A DNA stretch of 64,000 nt from Brassica napus (Eukaryota; Streptophyta; Magnoliopsida; Brassicales; Brassicaceae), in assembly GCF_020379485.1 (NCBI RefSeq), contig NW_026014632.1, forward strand, positions 1 to 64,000, given 5' to 3'. Both the position numbers and the translations under genes were made by a program. Shown piece after piece: positions 10,839 through 24,100 of the stretch. Within the stretch, counting starts at the first letter, position 1. Each line of letters opens with the position of its first letter. The notes beneath the pieces were generated by a model. That model did no database searches. It was not told the origin of the DNA and saw only the letters and a program-made list of their open reading frames with translations.

Positions 10839-11797
10839 TGTGTGGTGTGCAAGAAGTCTAAGTCCAAATCTTCAAACCACGGTTTGTATTCTACACTTCC
10901 TATTCCTTCTCATCCTTGTGTAGACATTTCTATGGATTTCGTGTTAGGATTGCCAAGGTCTAAGTCTGGACGAGATTCAATCTTTGTTGTTGTAGACAGA
11001 TTTTCGAAAATGGCTCATTTCATTCCTTGTCATAAAACTGATGATGCCACACAAGTTGCTGATTTGTTCTTTAGAGAGATTGTTAGATTGCATGGAATGC
11101 CTAACACCATTGTATCTGATCGCGATTCTAAGTTCCTTAGTTATTTTGGAAAACCTTATGGTCTAACTAGGAACATGATTGATGATTTTCACAACTTGTC
11201 ATCCGCAAACTGATGGTCAAACTGAAGTTGTTAATCGAACCTTGTCTGCTCTGCTTAGATCTTTGGTTAAAAAGAATCTTAGGCTTTGGGAAGAATGCTT
11301 ACCAAATGTTGAGTTTGCTTACAATCATGCAATGCATTCTGCTACAAAGTTTTCTCCTTTTGACGTTGTTATGGGTTTAATCCTTTGTGCCCACTTGATC
11401 TTTTACCTTTGCCTTTGAGTGAAAGAGTTAGTACAGATGGCAAGAGGAAGGCGGCCACTATCAAAAAGCTACATGAACAGGTTCATGCAAACATTGAGGC
11501 CAAGACCGAGATCTATAAAAGATATGCCAATCAGAAAAGAAAGGAGGTTATTTTCAAAGAAGGTGATCTTGTCTGGGTTCACTTGAGAAAGGAGCGATTT
11601 CCGGAAGAAAGAAAGTCTAAACTTATGCCTCGGGTCGATGGTCCATTCCAGATCCTTAAGAAGATCAATGACAATGTTTATCAGGTTGATCTTCAAGGTA
11701 AGTATGACATTTCTTCGAGCTTTAACGTTTCTGATCTTTCCTCTTTTCTTGTAGATGATCCGGATTTGTGGTCAAATCCTTTTGAAGAAGGAGGGAA
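10839..11797 (+). pseudogene. integrase of the CRM-like element, broken
   Basis: The frame at 10842-11213 has the second Cys pair ([10 protein letters not shown]) and the catalytic core with [11 protein letters not shown] and [13 protein letters not shown], which supply the first two catalytic Asp. After a frameshift near 11180 the glutamate-bearing [16 protein letters not shown] follows, then a second shift near 11400. The C-terminal part has [13 protein letters not shown] and [14 protein letters not shown], the GPF-type module. This last frame stays open through the PPT and far into the 3' LTR, to 12341. Confidence 0.87.
11781..11797 (+). other. polypurine tract of the CRM-like element
   Basis: A purine run containing GAAGAAGGAGGGAA lies directly before the TGATG of the 3' LTR. 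It doubles as coding sequence (FEEGGN) of the pol tail. Confidence 0.85.
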
Positions 11798-12760
11798 TGA
11801 TGTGCCCCAGTCCAAGGATCAGTCCATGGAATCAGATCAGAACGAGGATCAGAACGTCCGAAACAACGCAACTGAGGTTCAGTCCATCGATCGGGCCGAA
11901 CAGACTGCTCGGGCCGTGTATCGTCTCGACCCGCACTCGTCCGAATTGGAGCTTCAACATAACCCGCGACCAGATGGCCAAATCAACCGTACTGAAGTTC
12001 GCCTTTCCCGTCCTGTTCGTCATGCTAAGTCCATCGGTCAAGCAGGAAGTGAAGTTGATCAAGTGGAATCCAAATCCGACCATGGTCTCTCTCTCTTAAG
12101 CCATCTCGGCCGAACCGGGGATCGTTCTGATGAACTGATCCGACACTTCGATCAGTTCATGAACTTTGATCAGCCAAATCTCTCTAAGGCAAGACTCTTA
12201 AGGTTGTCCGAAGACATAGCCACCTTTTGGTCCAGAACAGTCCATGAAAATCACCCGTCCTTACATGAAGACTGTACCGGCCGTGTACTGCTCCTTACCG
12301 CGGGACGTGCTATCAGTTACACCGAACCTGGACAAGAGTAGCCGAAGAGTTCAAATCGACCAGTCAACATTATTTTCTGTGCTTGACTAGATCTGGTCTT
12401 CTATCTATTTTCTATGTCTCTTTTCATACATTTTTATTTATTATCTTTGACTACATGTTATATAAGTATGAGAACACATCCTTGAAATAAGATAATCGAT
12501 TTTCCTTATTCATTTTGAGATTTCTTTCTTTGTTCTTTGATTAGAACATTCTTGTTCCCTTGGTGAGGCTATCTCCAAGTGAATCCCCTTTCTTTGGGCC
12601 GGACTTGTTTGTCAAATCAAGCGGCCATTGAGAGGTATAGTAGTATCATTGGGTCTTCCGCATCCCTTTGTGTCACTAAACAATCCATTGGTTCTCTATC
12701 TCTTCAGATCGAGTTCATATCATCAGATCCGGTTGAGTGTTCGTTCCTTAGGGTTCTTCA
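11798..12760 (+). repeat. 3' LTR of the CRM-like element
   Basis: The LTR runs from TGATGTGCCCC to GGGTTCTTCA and is followed by the AAGGG duplication. The frame that starts in integrase (11385) continues here for about 180 codons, with an acidic, Asn/Gln-rich start ([16 protein letters not shown]), and stops at 12341. A TATA box lies at 12459-12465. Confidence 0.93.
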
Positions 12761-12765
12761 AAGGG
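12761..12765. repeat. target site duplication AAGGG (right)
   Basis: AAGGG follows the 3' LTR and matches 5741-5745. The next bases (TCAGCGTGCTGAGTCC) are the regular continuation of the minisatellite linker. Confidence 0.95.
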
Positions 12766-13299
12766 TCAGCGTGCTGAGTCCAACGACCAACGTGCTGATA
12801 TGTGTACTGATGGACACCCACAGACGTCATGTGTGTGCTGACGGACACACACGAACACAAATGGACAGCCACGGATGTCCTGTGTGTACTGACGGACACC
12901 CACGGACGTCCTGTGTGTGCTGATGGACACCCACGGACGTCCTGTGTGTACTGAACAGACAGCCCACTTGGGCCAAAATCACCCTAACAGTCCACGGGAA
13001 GGGCCAGCGTGCTGAGTCCAAGGACCAGCGTGCTGATATGTGTACTGATGGACAGCCACAGACGTCCTCTGTGTGCTGACGGATAGCAACAGACACCCAC
13101 GGACGTGCTGTGTGTGCTGGCGGACACCCACAGACGTCCTTTGTGTACTGAACAGACAGCCCACGTGGGCCAAAATCACCAAAACAGTCCACGGGAAGGG
13201 CCAGGGTGCTGAGTCCAAGGACAAAAATGCTGATATGTGTACTGATGGACAGCCACAGACGTCCTGTGTGTGCTGACGGACACACACGGACACACATGG

Positions 13300-16200
13300 A
13301 CAGCCACGGACGTCCTGTGTGTGCTGACGGACACACACATACGTCCTGTGTGTGCTGACGGACACCCACGGACATCCTGTGTGTGCTGACGGACACACAC
13401 GGACACACACGGACAGTCACAGACAGTCACGGACGTCCTGTGTGTGCTGACGGACAACCACGGACAGCCACAGATGTCCTGTGTGTGCTGGCGGACACCC
13501 ACTGACGTCCTTTGTGTACTGAACAGACAGCCCACGTGGGCCAAAATCACCCAAACAGTCCACAGGAAGGGCCAGCGTGCTGAGTCCAAGGACCAACGTG
13601 CTGATATGTGTACTGATGGACAGCCACGGACGTCCTGTGTGTGCTGACGGACACACACAGACACACACGGACGTCCTGTGTGTGCTGACGGCCACCCACG
13701 GACGTCCTGTGTGCTGACGGATACCCACGGACGTCCTTTGTGTACTGAACAGACAGCCCACGTGGGCCAAAATCACCCGAACAGTCCACGGGAAGGGCCA
13801 GCGTGCTGATAAGTGTACTGATGGACAGCAACGGACATCCTGTGTGTGCTGACGGACACACACGCACACACACGGACATCCTGTGTGTGCTGACTGACAC
13901 ACATGGACGTCCTATGTGTGCTGACAGACAGCCACAGACAGCCACGAACGTCCTGTGTATGCTGGCAGACACCCACAGACACACACGGGCACACACGGAC
14001 AGCCACAGACGTCCTGTGTGTGCTGACGGACAGCCACTGACAGCCACAAACGTCCTGTGTGTGCTGGCGGACACCCACGGACGTCCTGTGTGTACTGAAC
14101 AGACAGCCCACGTGGGCCAAAATGACCCAAACAGTCCACGGGAAGGGCCAGCGTGCTGAGTCCAAGGACCAACGTGCTGAGTTCAAGGACCAACGTGCTG
14201 ATATGTGTACTTATGAACAGCCACGGACGTCCTGTGAGTGCTGACGGACACAGACGGACACACATGGACACACACAGGCAGCCACGGACATCCTGTGTGT
14301 GCTGACGGCCACCCACGGACGTCCTGTGTGCTGACGGACACCCACGGACGTCCTTTGTGTACTGAACAGACAGCCCACGTGGGCCAAAATCACCCGAACA
14401 GTCCACGGGAAGGACCAACGTGCTGATATGTGTACTGATGGACAGCCACGGACGTCCTGTGTGTGCTGACGGACACACACAGACACACACGGACAGCCAC
14501 GAACGTCCTGTGTGTGCTGACGGACACCCACGGACGTCATGTGTGTACTGAACAGACAGCCCACGTGGGCCAAAATCACCCAAACAGTCCACGGGAAGGG
14601 CCAGCGTGCTGAGTCCTAGGACCAGCGTGCTGATATGTGTACTGAAGGACAGCCACGGACACACACAGACGCACACACATGTCCTGTGTGTGCTGACGGA
14701 CACACACAGACACACACACACGTCCTGTGTGTGCTGACGGACACACATAGATGTTCTGTGTGTGCTGACGGACAGCCATTGACAGCCACGAACGTCCTGT
14801 GTGTGCTGGCGGAGACCCACAGACACACACGGACACAGACGGACAGCCACAGACGTCCTGTGTGTCCTAGCGGACACCCACAGACATCGTGTGTGTACTG
14901 AACAGACAGCCCACGTGGGCCAAAATCACCAAAACAGTCCACGGGGAGGGCCAGCGTGCGGAGTCTAAGAACCAACGTGCTGATATGTGAACTGATGGAC
15001 AGACACGGATGCCCTGTGTCTGCTGACGGTCACAGACGGACACACACAGACAGCCACAGACGTCCTGTGTGTGCTGGCGGACACCCACAGACATCCTGTG
15101 TGTACTGACCAGACATCCCACGTGGGCCAAAATCACCCTAACAGTCCACGGGAAGGGCCAGCATGCTGAGTCCAAGGACCAGCGTATTGATATGTGTACT
15201 GATGGACAGCCACGGACGTCCTCTATGTGCTGACGGATAGCCACAGACACCCACGGACGTCCTGTGTGTGCTGGGGGACACCCACAGACGTCCTTTGTGT
15301 ACTGAACAGACAGCCCACGTGGGCCAAAATCACCAAAACAGTCCACGGGAAGGGCCAGGGTGCTAAGTCCAAGGACAAAAAAGCTGATATGTGTACTGAT
15401 GGACAGCCACGGACGTCCTGTGTGTGCTGATGGACACACACGGACACACACAGACAGCCACGGACGTCCTGTGTGTGCTGACGGACACCCACGGACGTCC
15501 TTTGTGTACTGAACAGACAGCCCACTTGGGCCAAAATCACCCGAACAGTCCACGGGAAGGGCCAGCGTACAGATATGTGTACTGATGGACAGCCACTGAC
15601 ATCCTGTGCGTGCTGACGGACACACACGCACACACACGGACGTCCTGTGTGTGCTGACGGACACACATGGACGTCCTGTGTGTCCTGACAGACAGCCACG
15701 GACAGCCACGAACGTCCTATGTATGCTGGCAGACACCCACTGACACAGACGGGCACACACGGACAGCCACAGATGTCCTTTGTGTGCTGACGGACAGCCA
15801 CTGACAGCCACAAACGTCCTGTGTGTGCTGGCGGACACCCATGGACGTCTTGTGTGTACTGAACAGACAGCCCACGTGGGCCAAAATGACCCAAACAGTC
15901 CACGGGAAGGGCCAGCGTGCTAAGTCCAAGGACCAACGTGCTGAGTTCAAGGACCAACGTGCTGATATGTGTACTGATGAACAGCCACAGACGTCCTGTG
16001 AGTGCTGACGGACACACACGGACACACACGGACACACAAAGGCAGCCACAGACATCCTGTGTGTGTTGGCGAACACCCACAGACGTCCTGTGAGTACTCA
16101 ACAGACAGCCCACGAGGGCCAAAATCACCCGAACAGTCCACGGGAAGGGTCAGCGTGCTGAGTCCAAGGACCAACGTGCTGATATGTGTACTGATGGACA

Positions 16201-19200
16201 GCCACGGACGTCCTGTGTGTGCTGACGGACACACACAGACACACACGGACAGCCACGGACGTCCTGTGTGTGCTGACGGACCCCCACGGACGTCATGTGT
16301 GTACTGAACAGACAGCCCACGTGGGCCAAAATCACCCAAACTATCCAAGGAAGGGCCAACGTGCTGAGTCCAAGGACCAGCGTGCTGAGTCCAACGACCA
16401 GCGTGCTGATATGTGTACTGAAGGACAGCCACGGACTTCCTGTGTGTGCTGACGGACACACACAGAGACACACACACGTCCTGTGTGTACTGAGGGACAC
16501 ATATAGACGTCCTGTGTGTGCTGACGGACAGCCATTGACAGCCACGAACGTCCTGTGTGTGCTGGCGGACACCCACAGACACACACAGACACAGACGGAC
16601 AGCCATGGACGTCCTGTGTGCCCTGGCGGACACCCACAGACATCTTGTGTGTACTGAACAGACAGCCCACGTGGGCCAAAATCACCCAAACAGTCCACGG
16701 GGAGGGCCAGCGTGCGGAGTCCAAGAACCAACATGCTGAAATGTGAACTGATGGACAGACACGGACGTCCTGTGTGTGCTGACGGTCACAGACGGACACA
16801 CACAGACAGCCACAGACGTCCAGTGTGTGCTGGCGGACACCCACGGAAATCCTGTGTGTACTGACCAGACATCCCACGTGGGCCAAAATCACCCGAACAG
16901 TCCACGGGAAGGATGAGCGTGCTGAGTCCAAGGACCAACGTGCTTATATGTGTACTGATGGACAGCCACAGACGTCCTATGTGTGCTGGCGGACACCCAC
17001 GGACATCCTGTGTGTACTGACCAGACATCCCACGTGGGCCAAAATCACCCGAACAGTCCACGGGAAGGGTGAGCGTGCTGAGTCCAAGGACCAACGTGCT
17101 TATATGTGTACTGATGGACAGCCACGGACGTCCTATGTGTGCAGACGGACACACACGGACACACACGGACAGCCCCGGATGTCCTGTGTGTGCTGACGGA
17201 CACACACGGACGTCCTGTGTGTGCTGATGGACACCCACACACGTCTTGTGTGTGCTGACTGCTGACGGACACCCACAGACGTCCTGTGTGTACTGAATAG
17301 ATAGCCCACGTGGGCCAAAATTACCCGAACAGTCCATGGGAAGGGTTAGCGTGCTGAGTCCAACGACCAACGTGCTGATATGTGTACTGATGGACAGCCA
17401 CAAACGTCATATGTGTGCTGACGGACACACACAGACACACACTGACACACACGGAGACACACGGACAGCCACGGATGTCATGGGTGTACAAATGAACACC
17501 CACGGACGTCCTGTGTGTGCTGATGGACACCCACGGACGTCCTATGTGTACTGAACAGACAGCCCACGTGGGCCAAAATCACTCGAGCCGTCAACGGGAA
17601 GGGCCAGCATGTTGAGTCCAAGGACCAGTGTGCTGATATGTGTACTGATGGACAGCCACGAACGTCCTGTGTGTGCCGACAAACACACACGGACGTCCTG
17701 TGTGTGCTGACAGACACACACGGACGTCCTGTGTGTGCTGATAGACAGCCTCAGATAGCCACGAACGTCCTGTGTATGCTGGCGGACACACACGGGTCTT
17801 ACACAGCGTGCGGAGTCCAAGAACCAACGTGCTGAAATGTGAACTGATGGACAGACACGGACGTCCTGTGTGTGCTGACGGTCACAGACGGACACACATG
17901 GACAGCCACAGACGTCCTGTGTGTGCTGGCAGACACCCACGGACATCCTGTGTGTACTGACCAGACATCCCACGTGGGCCAAAATCACCCGAACAGTCCA
18001 CGGGAAGGGTCAGCGTGCTGAGTCCAACGACCAACGTGCTGATATGTGTACTGATGGACAGCCACAGACGTCATATGTGTGCTGACGGACACACACGGAC
18101 ACACACGGAGACACACGGACGTCCTGTGTGTGCTGACGGACACAAACAGACGTCCTGTGTGTGCTGACGGACACCCACACACGTCCTGTGTGTGCTGACT
18201 GCTGACGGACACCCACGGACGTCCTGTGTGTACTGGATAGACAGCCCACGTGGGCCAAAATCACCCGAACAGTCCACGGGAAGGGGTTAGCATGCTGAGT
18301 CCAACGACCAACGTGCTGATATCTGTACTGATGGACAGCCACAGACGTCATGTGTGTGCTGACGGACACACACGGACACACACGGACACACACGGACACA
18401 CACGGACAGCCACGGATGTCATGTGTGTACAGACGAACACCCACGGATGTCCTGTGTGTGCTGATGGACACCCACGGACGTCCTATGTGTACTGAACAGA
18501 CAGCCCACGTGGGCCAAAATCACCCGAACCGTCCACGGGAAGGGCCAGCATGTTGAGTCCAAGGACCAGTGTGCTGATATGTGTACTGATGGACAGCCAC
18601 GGACGTCCTGTGTGTGCTGACAGACACACGCGGACGTCCTGTGTGTGCTGACGGACACACACGGACGTCCTAGCCACGGATAGCCACGAACATCCTGTGT
18701 ATGCTGGCGGACACACACGGACACACACAGACAGCCACAGACGTCCTGTGTGTGCTGACGGACAGCCACAGAAAGCCACAGACGTCATGTGTGTGCTGGT
18801 GGACACCCACGGACGTCCTCTGTACTGAACAAACAGCCCACGTGGGCCAAAATCACCCAAACAGTCCACAGGAAGGGCCAGCGTGCTGAGTCCAAGGACC
18901 AACGTCCTGATATGTGTACTGATGGATAGCCACGGACGTCCTGTGTGTGCTGACGCACACAAACGAACACACACGGACAGCCACGGACGTCCTGTGTGTG
19001 CTGGCGGACACCCACAGACGTCCTGTGTGTACTGACCAGACAGCCCACGTGGGCCAAAATCACCCGAACAGTCCACGGGAAGGGTCAACGTGCTGAGTCC
19101 AAGGACCAACATGCTGATATGTGTACCGATGGACAGTCACGGACGTCCTGTGTGTGCTTACGGACACACACGGACAGCCTCGGACGTCCTCTGTGAGCTG

Positions 19201-21117
19201 ATGGACACACACGAATGTCCTGTGTGTGCTGACGGACACCCACGGACGTCCTGTGTGTACTGAGAAGACAGCCCACGTGGGCCAAAATCACCCGAACAGT
19301 CCACGAGAAGGGCCAGGGTGCTAAGTCCAAGAACCAATGTGCTGATATGTATACTGATGGACAGCCACGGACGTCCTGTGTGTGTTGACGGAAAACACAG
19401 ACACACATGGACAGCCACGGACTTCCAGTGTGTGTTGACGGGACACACACGGACGTCCTGTGTGTGCTGACGGACACCCACAGACGTCATGTATGTGCTG
19501 ACGGACACACACGAACAGTCACAGACGTCCTTTGTGTGCTGACGGACAGCCACGGACGTCCTGTGTGTGCTGACGGACACACACGGACGTCCTGGGTGTG
19601 CTGACAGACAGCCACGGACAGCCACGAACATCCTGTGTATGCTGGTGGACACCCACAGACACACACAAACACATACGGACAGCCACATACGTCCTGTGTG
19701 TGCTGACGGACAGCCACATACAGCCACAGACGTCATGTGTGTGCTGGCGGACACCCACGGATGTCCTGTGTGTACTGAACAGACAGCCCACGTGGGGCAA
19801 AATTACCCAAACAGTCCACGGGAAGGGCCAGCGTGCTGAGTCAAGGGACCAACGTGCTGATATGTGTACTGATGGATAGCCACGGACATCATGTGTGTGT
19901 TGACAGACACAGACGGACAAACACGGACAGCCACGGACATCCTGTGTGTGCTGGCAGACACCCACGGACGTCCTGTGTGTACTGACCAGACAGCCCACGT
20001 GGGCCAAAATCACCCGAACAGTCCACAGGAAGGGTCAATGTTCTGAGTCTAAGGACCAACATGCTGATATGTGTACTGATAGACAGTCACGGACGTCCTG
20101 TGTGTGCTGACGGAGACACACGGACAGCCCCGGACGTCCTTTGTGTGGTGACGGACACACACGGACATCCTGTGTGTGCAGGCGGATACCCACGGACGTC
20201 CTCTATGTACTGAACAAACAGCCCACGTGGGCCAAAATCACCCAAACAGTCCACGAGAAGGGCCAGCGTGCTGAGTCCAAGGACCAATGTGCTGATATGT
20301 ATACTGATGGACAGCCACCGACGTCCTGTGTGTTCTGACGGACACACATGGACACACATGGACAGCCACGGATGTCCTGTGAGTGCTGATGGACACACAG
20401 GGACACACATGGACAGCCACAGACGTCGTGTGTGTGCTGAAGGACACACACGGACGTCCTATGTGTGCTGACGGACACCCACAGACATCTTGTGTGTGCT
20501 GACGGACACACACAGACAGTCACGGACGTCCTGTGTGTCCTAACGGAGAGCCACGGACAGCCCCGGACGTCCTGTATGTGCTGGCGGACACCCACGGACG
20601 TCCTGTGTGTATTGAACAGACAGCCCACGTGGGCCAAAATCACCCAAACAGTCCCCGGGAAGGGCCAGCGTGCTGAGTCTATGGACCAACGTGCTGATAT
20701 GTGTACTGATGGACAGCCACGGACGTCCTGTTTGTGCTGATGGACACACACGGACAGACACGAACACACATGGACAGCCACGGATGTCCTGTGTGTGCTG
20801 GCGGACACCCACAGACGTCCTGTGTGTACTGAACAGACAGCCCAGGATGTCCTGTGTGTGCTGAGTCCAAGGAACAACGTGCTGATATGTGTACTGATGG
20901 ACAGCCACGGACGTCATGTGTCTTCTGACGGACAGACACGGACACACACGGACAGCCATGGACAGCCACAGACGTCCTGTGTGTGCTGGCGGACACCCAC
21001 GGACGTCCTCAGTGTACTGAACAGAGAGCCCACGTGGGCCAAAATCACCCAAGCAGTCCACTAGAAGGGCCAGCGTGCTAAGTCCAAGGACCAACGTGTT
21101 GATATGTATACTGATAA
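13300..21117. repeat. large tandem duplication, copy A (~7.8 kb)
   Basis: Distinct landmarks recur at a constant offset of 7818 bp: for example 13444 and 21262, 14238 and 22056, 15227 and 23045. The offset falls slightly to 7807 by ~19.4 kb and to ~7703 by ~20.7 kb. Boundaries are placed where similarity starts (about 13300) and where the block begins again (about 21118). They are approximate to some tens of bases because all sequence here is repetitive. Confidence 0.9.
13530..13541. other. example of the linker palindrome with a G-box core
   Basis: GCCCACGTGGGC is a perfect 12-bp palindrome around CACGTG, followed by CAAAATCACC. The same palindrome occurs in almost every linker, with rare variants such as CCCACTTGGG (15519) and CCCACGAGGG (16107). 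CACGTG is the G-box bound by plant bZIP and bHLH factors; that any protein binds here is inference. Confidence 0.7.
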
Positions 21118-24100
21118 ACAGCCACGGACGTCCTGTGTGTGCTGACGGACACACACATACGTCCTGTGTGTGCTGACGGACACCCACAGACATCCTGTGT
21201 GTGCTGACGGACACACACGGACACACACGGACAGTCACGGACAGTCACGGACGTCCTGTGTGTGCTGACGGACAACCACGGACAGCCACAGATGTCCTGT
21301 GTGTGCTGGCGGACACCCACTGACGTCCTTTGTGTACTGAACAGACAGCCCACGTGGGCCAAAATCACCCAAACAGTCCACGGGAAGGGCCAGCGTGCTG
21401 AGTCCAAGGACCAACGTGCTGATATGTGTACTGATGGACAGCCACGGACGTCCTGTGTGTGCTGACGGACACACACAGACACACACGGACGTCCTGTGTG
21501 TGCTGACGGCCACCCACGGACGTCCTGTGTGCTGACGGACACCCACGGACGTCCTTTGTGTACTGAACAGACAGCCCACGTGGGCCAAAATCACCCGAAC
21601 AGTCCACGGGAAGGGCCAGCGTGCTGATATGTGTACTGATGGACAGCCACGGACATCCTGTGTGTGCTGACGGACACACACGCACACACACGGACATCCT
21701 GTGTGTGCTGACTGACACACATGGACGTCCTATGTGTGCTGACAGACAGCCACAGACAGCCACGAACGTCCTGTCTATGCTGGCAGACACCCACAGACAC
21801 ACACGGGCACACACGGACAGCCACAGACGTCCTGTGTGTGCTGACGGACAGCCACTGACAGCCACAAACGTCCTGTGTGTGCTGGCGGACACCCACGGAC
21901 GTCCTGTGTGTACTGAACAGACAGCCCACGTGGGCCAAAATGACCCAAACAGTCCACGGGAAGGGCCAGCGTGCTGAGTCCAAGGACCAACGTGCTGAGT
22001 TCAAGGACCAACGTGCTGATATGTGTACTTATGAACAGCCACGGACGTCCTGTGAGTGCTGACGGACACAGACGGACACACATGGACACACACAGGCAGC
22101 CACGGACATCCTGTGTGTGCTGACGGCCACCCACGGACGTCCTGTGTGCTGACGGACACCCACGGACGTCCTTTGTGTACTGAACAGACAGCCCACGTGG
22201 GCCAAAATCACCCGAACAGTCCACGGGAAGGACCAACGTGCTGATATGTGTACTGATGGACAGCCACGGACGTCCTGTGTGTGCTGACGGACACACACAG
22301 ACACACACGGACAGCCACGAATGTCCTGTGTGTGCTGACGGACACCCACGGACGTCATGTGTGTACTGAACAGACAGCCCACGTGGGCCAAAATCACCCA
22401 AACAGTCCACGGGAAGGGCCAGCGTGCTGAGTCCTAGGACCAGCGTGCTGATATGTGTACTGAAGGACAACCACGGACACACACAGACGCACACACATGT
22501 CCTGTGTGTGCTGACGGACACACACAGACACACACACACGTCCTGTGTGTGCTGACGGACACACATAGATGTTCTGTGTGTGCTGACGGACAGCCATTGA
22601 CAGCCACGAACGTCCTGTGTGTGCTGGCGGAGACCCACAGACACACACGGACACAGACGGACAGCAACAGACGTCCTGTGTGTCCTAGCGGACACCCACA
22701 GACATCGTGTGTGTACTGAACAGACAGCCCACGTGGGCCAAAATCACCAAAACAGTCCACGGGGAGGGCCAGCGTGCGGAGTCCAAGAACCAACGTGCTG
22801 ATATATGAACTGATGGACAGACACGGATGCCCTGTGTCTGCTGACGGTCACAGACGGACACACACAGACAGCCACAGACGTCCTGTGTGTGCTGGCGGAC
22901 ACCCACGGACATCCTGTGTGTACTGACCAGACATCCCACGTGGGCCAAAATCACCCTAACAGTCCACGGGAAGGGCCAGCATGCTGAGTCCAAGGACCAG
23001 CGTATTGATATGTGTACTGATGGACAGCCACGGACGTCCTCTATGTGCTGACGGATAGCCACAGACACCCACGGACGTCCTGTGTGTGCTGGGGGACACC
23101 CACAGACGTCCTTTGTGTACTGAACAGACAGCCCACGTGGGCCAAAATAACCAAAACAGTCCACGGGAAGGGCCAGGGTGCTGAGTCCAAGGACAAAAAA
23201 GCTGATATGTGTACTGATGGACAGCCATGGACGTCCTGTGTGTGCTGATGGACACACACGGACACACACAGACAGCCACGGACGTCCTGTGTGTGCTGAC
23301 GGACACCTACGGACGTCCTTTGTGTACTGAACAGACAGCCCACTTGGGCCAAAATCACCCGAACAGTCCACGGGAAGGGCCAGCGTGCAGATATGTGTAC
23401 TGATGGACAGCCACTGACATCCTGTGCGTGCTGACGGACACACACGCACACACACGGACGTCCTGTGTGTGCTGACGGACACACATGGACGTCCTGTGTG
23501 TGCTGACAGACAGCCACGGACAGCCACGAACGTCCTATGTATGCTGGCAGACACCCACTGACACAGACGGGCACACACGGACAGCCACAGATGTCCTTTG
23601 TGTGCTGACGGACAGCCACTGACAGCCACAAACGTCGTGTGTGTGCTGGCGGACACCCATGGACGTCCTGTGTGTACTGAACAGACAGCCCACGTGGGCC
23701 AAAATGACCCAAACAGTCCACGGGAAGGGCCAGCGTGCTGAGTCCAAGGACCAACGTGCTGAGTTCAAGGACCAACGTGCTGATATGTGTACTGATGAAC
23801 AGCCACAGACGTCCTGTGAGTGCTGACGGACACACACGGACACACACGGACACACAAAGGCAGCCACAGACATCCTGTGTGTGTTGGCGAACACCCACAG
23901 ACGTCCTGTGAGTACTCAACAGACAGCCCACGAGGGCCAAAATCACCCGAACAGTCCACGGGAAGGGTCAGCGTGCTGAGTCCAAGGACCAACGTGCTGA
24001 TATGTGTACTGATGGACAGCCACGGACGTCATGTGTGTGCTGACGGACACACACAGACACACACGGACAGCCACGGACGTCCTGTGTGTGCTGACGGACC

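Larger units (their letters stand above)
5746..12760 (+). mobile_element. CRM-like Ty3/gypsy retrotransposon, full length but decayed
   Basis: The element has two LTRs of 954 and 963 bp, a tRNA-iMet PBS, a gag-PR-RT-RNase H-integrase region in that order, a PPT and a 5-bp target duplication AAGGG. The CRM assignment rests on the protease DGGSCTNVAS, the RT stretch FGLTNAPST, the TGATG LTR start and a pol frame that runs on into the 3' LTR; these are remembered traits of the clade, not a tree. The LTRs differ at several per cent of sites by eye, including a 12-bp indel near 11845, so the insertion is not recent. All coding parts carry stops or frameshifts, so it is not autonomous today. Confidence 0.88.
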
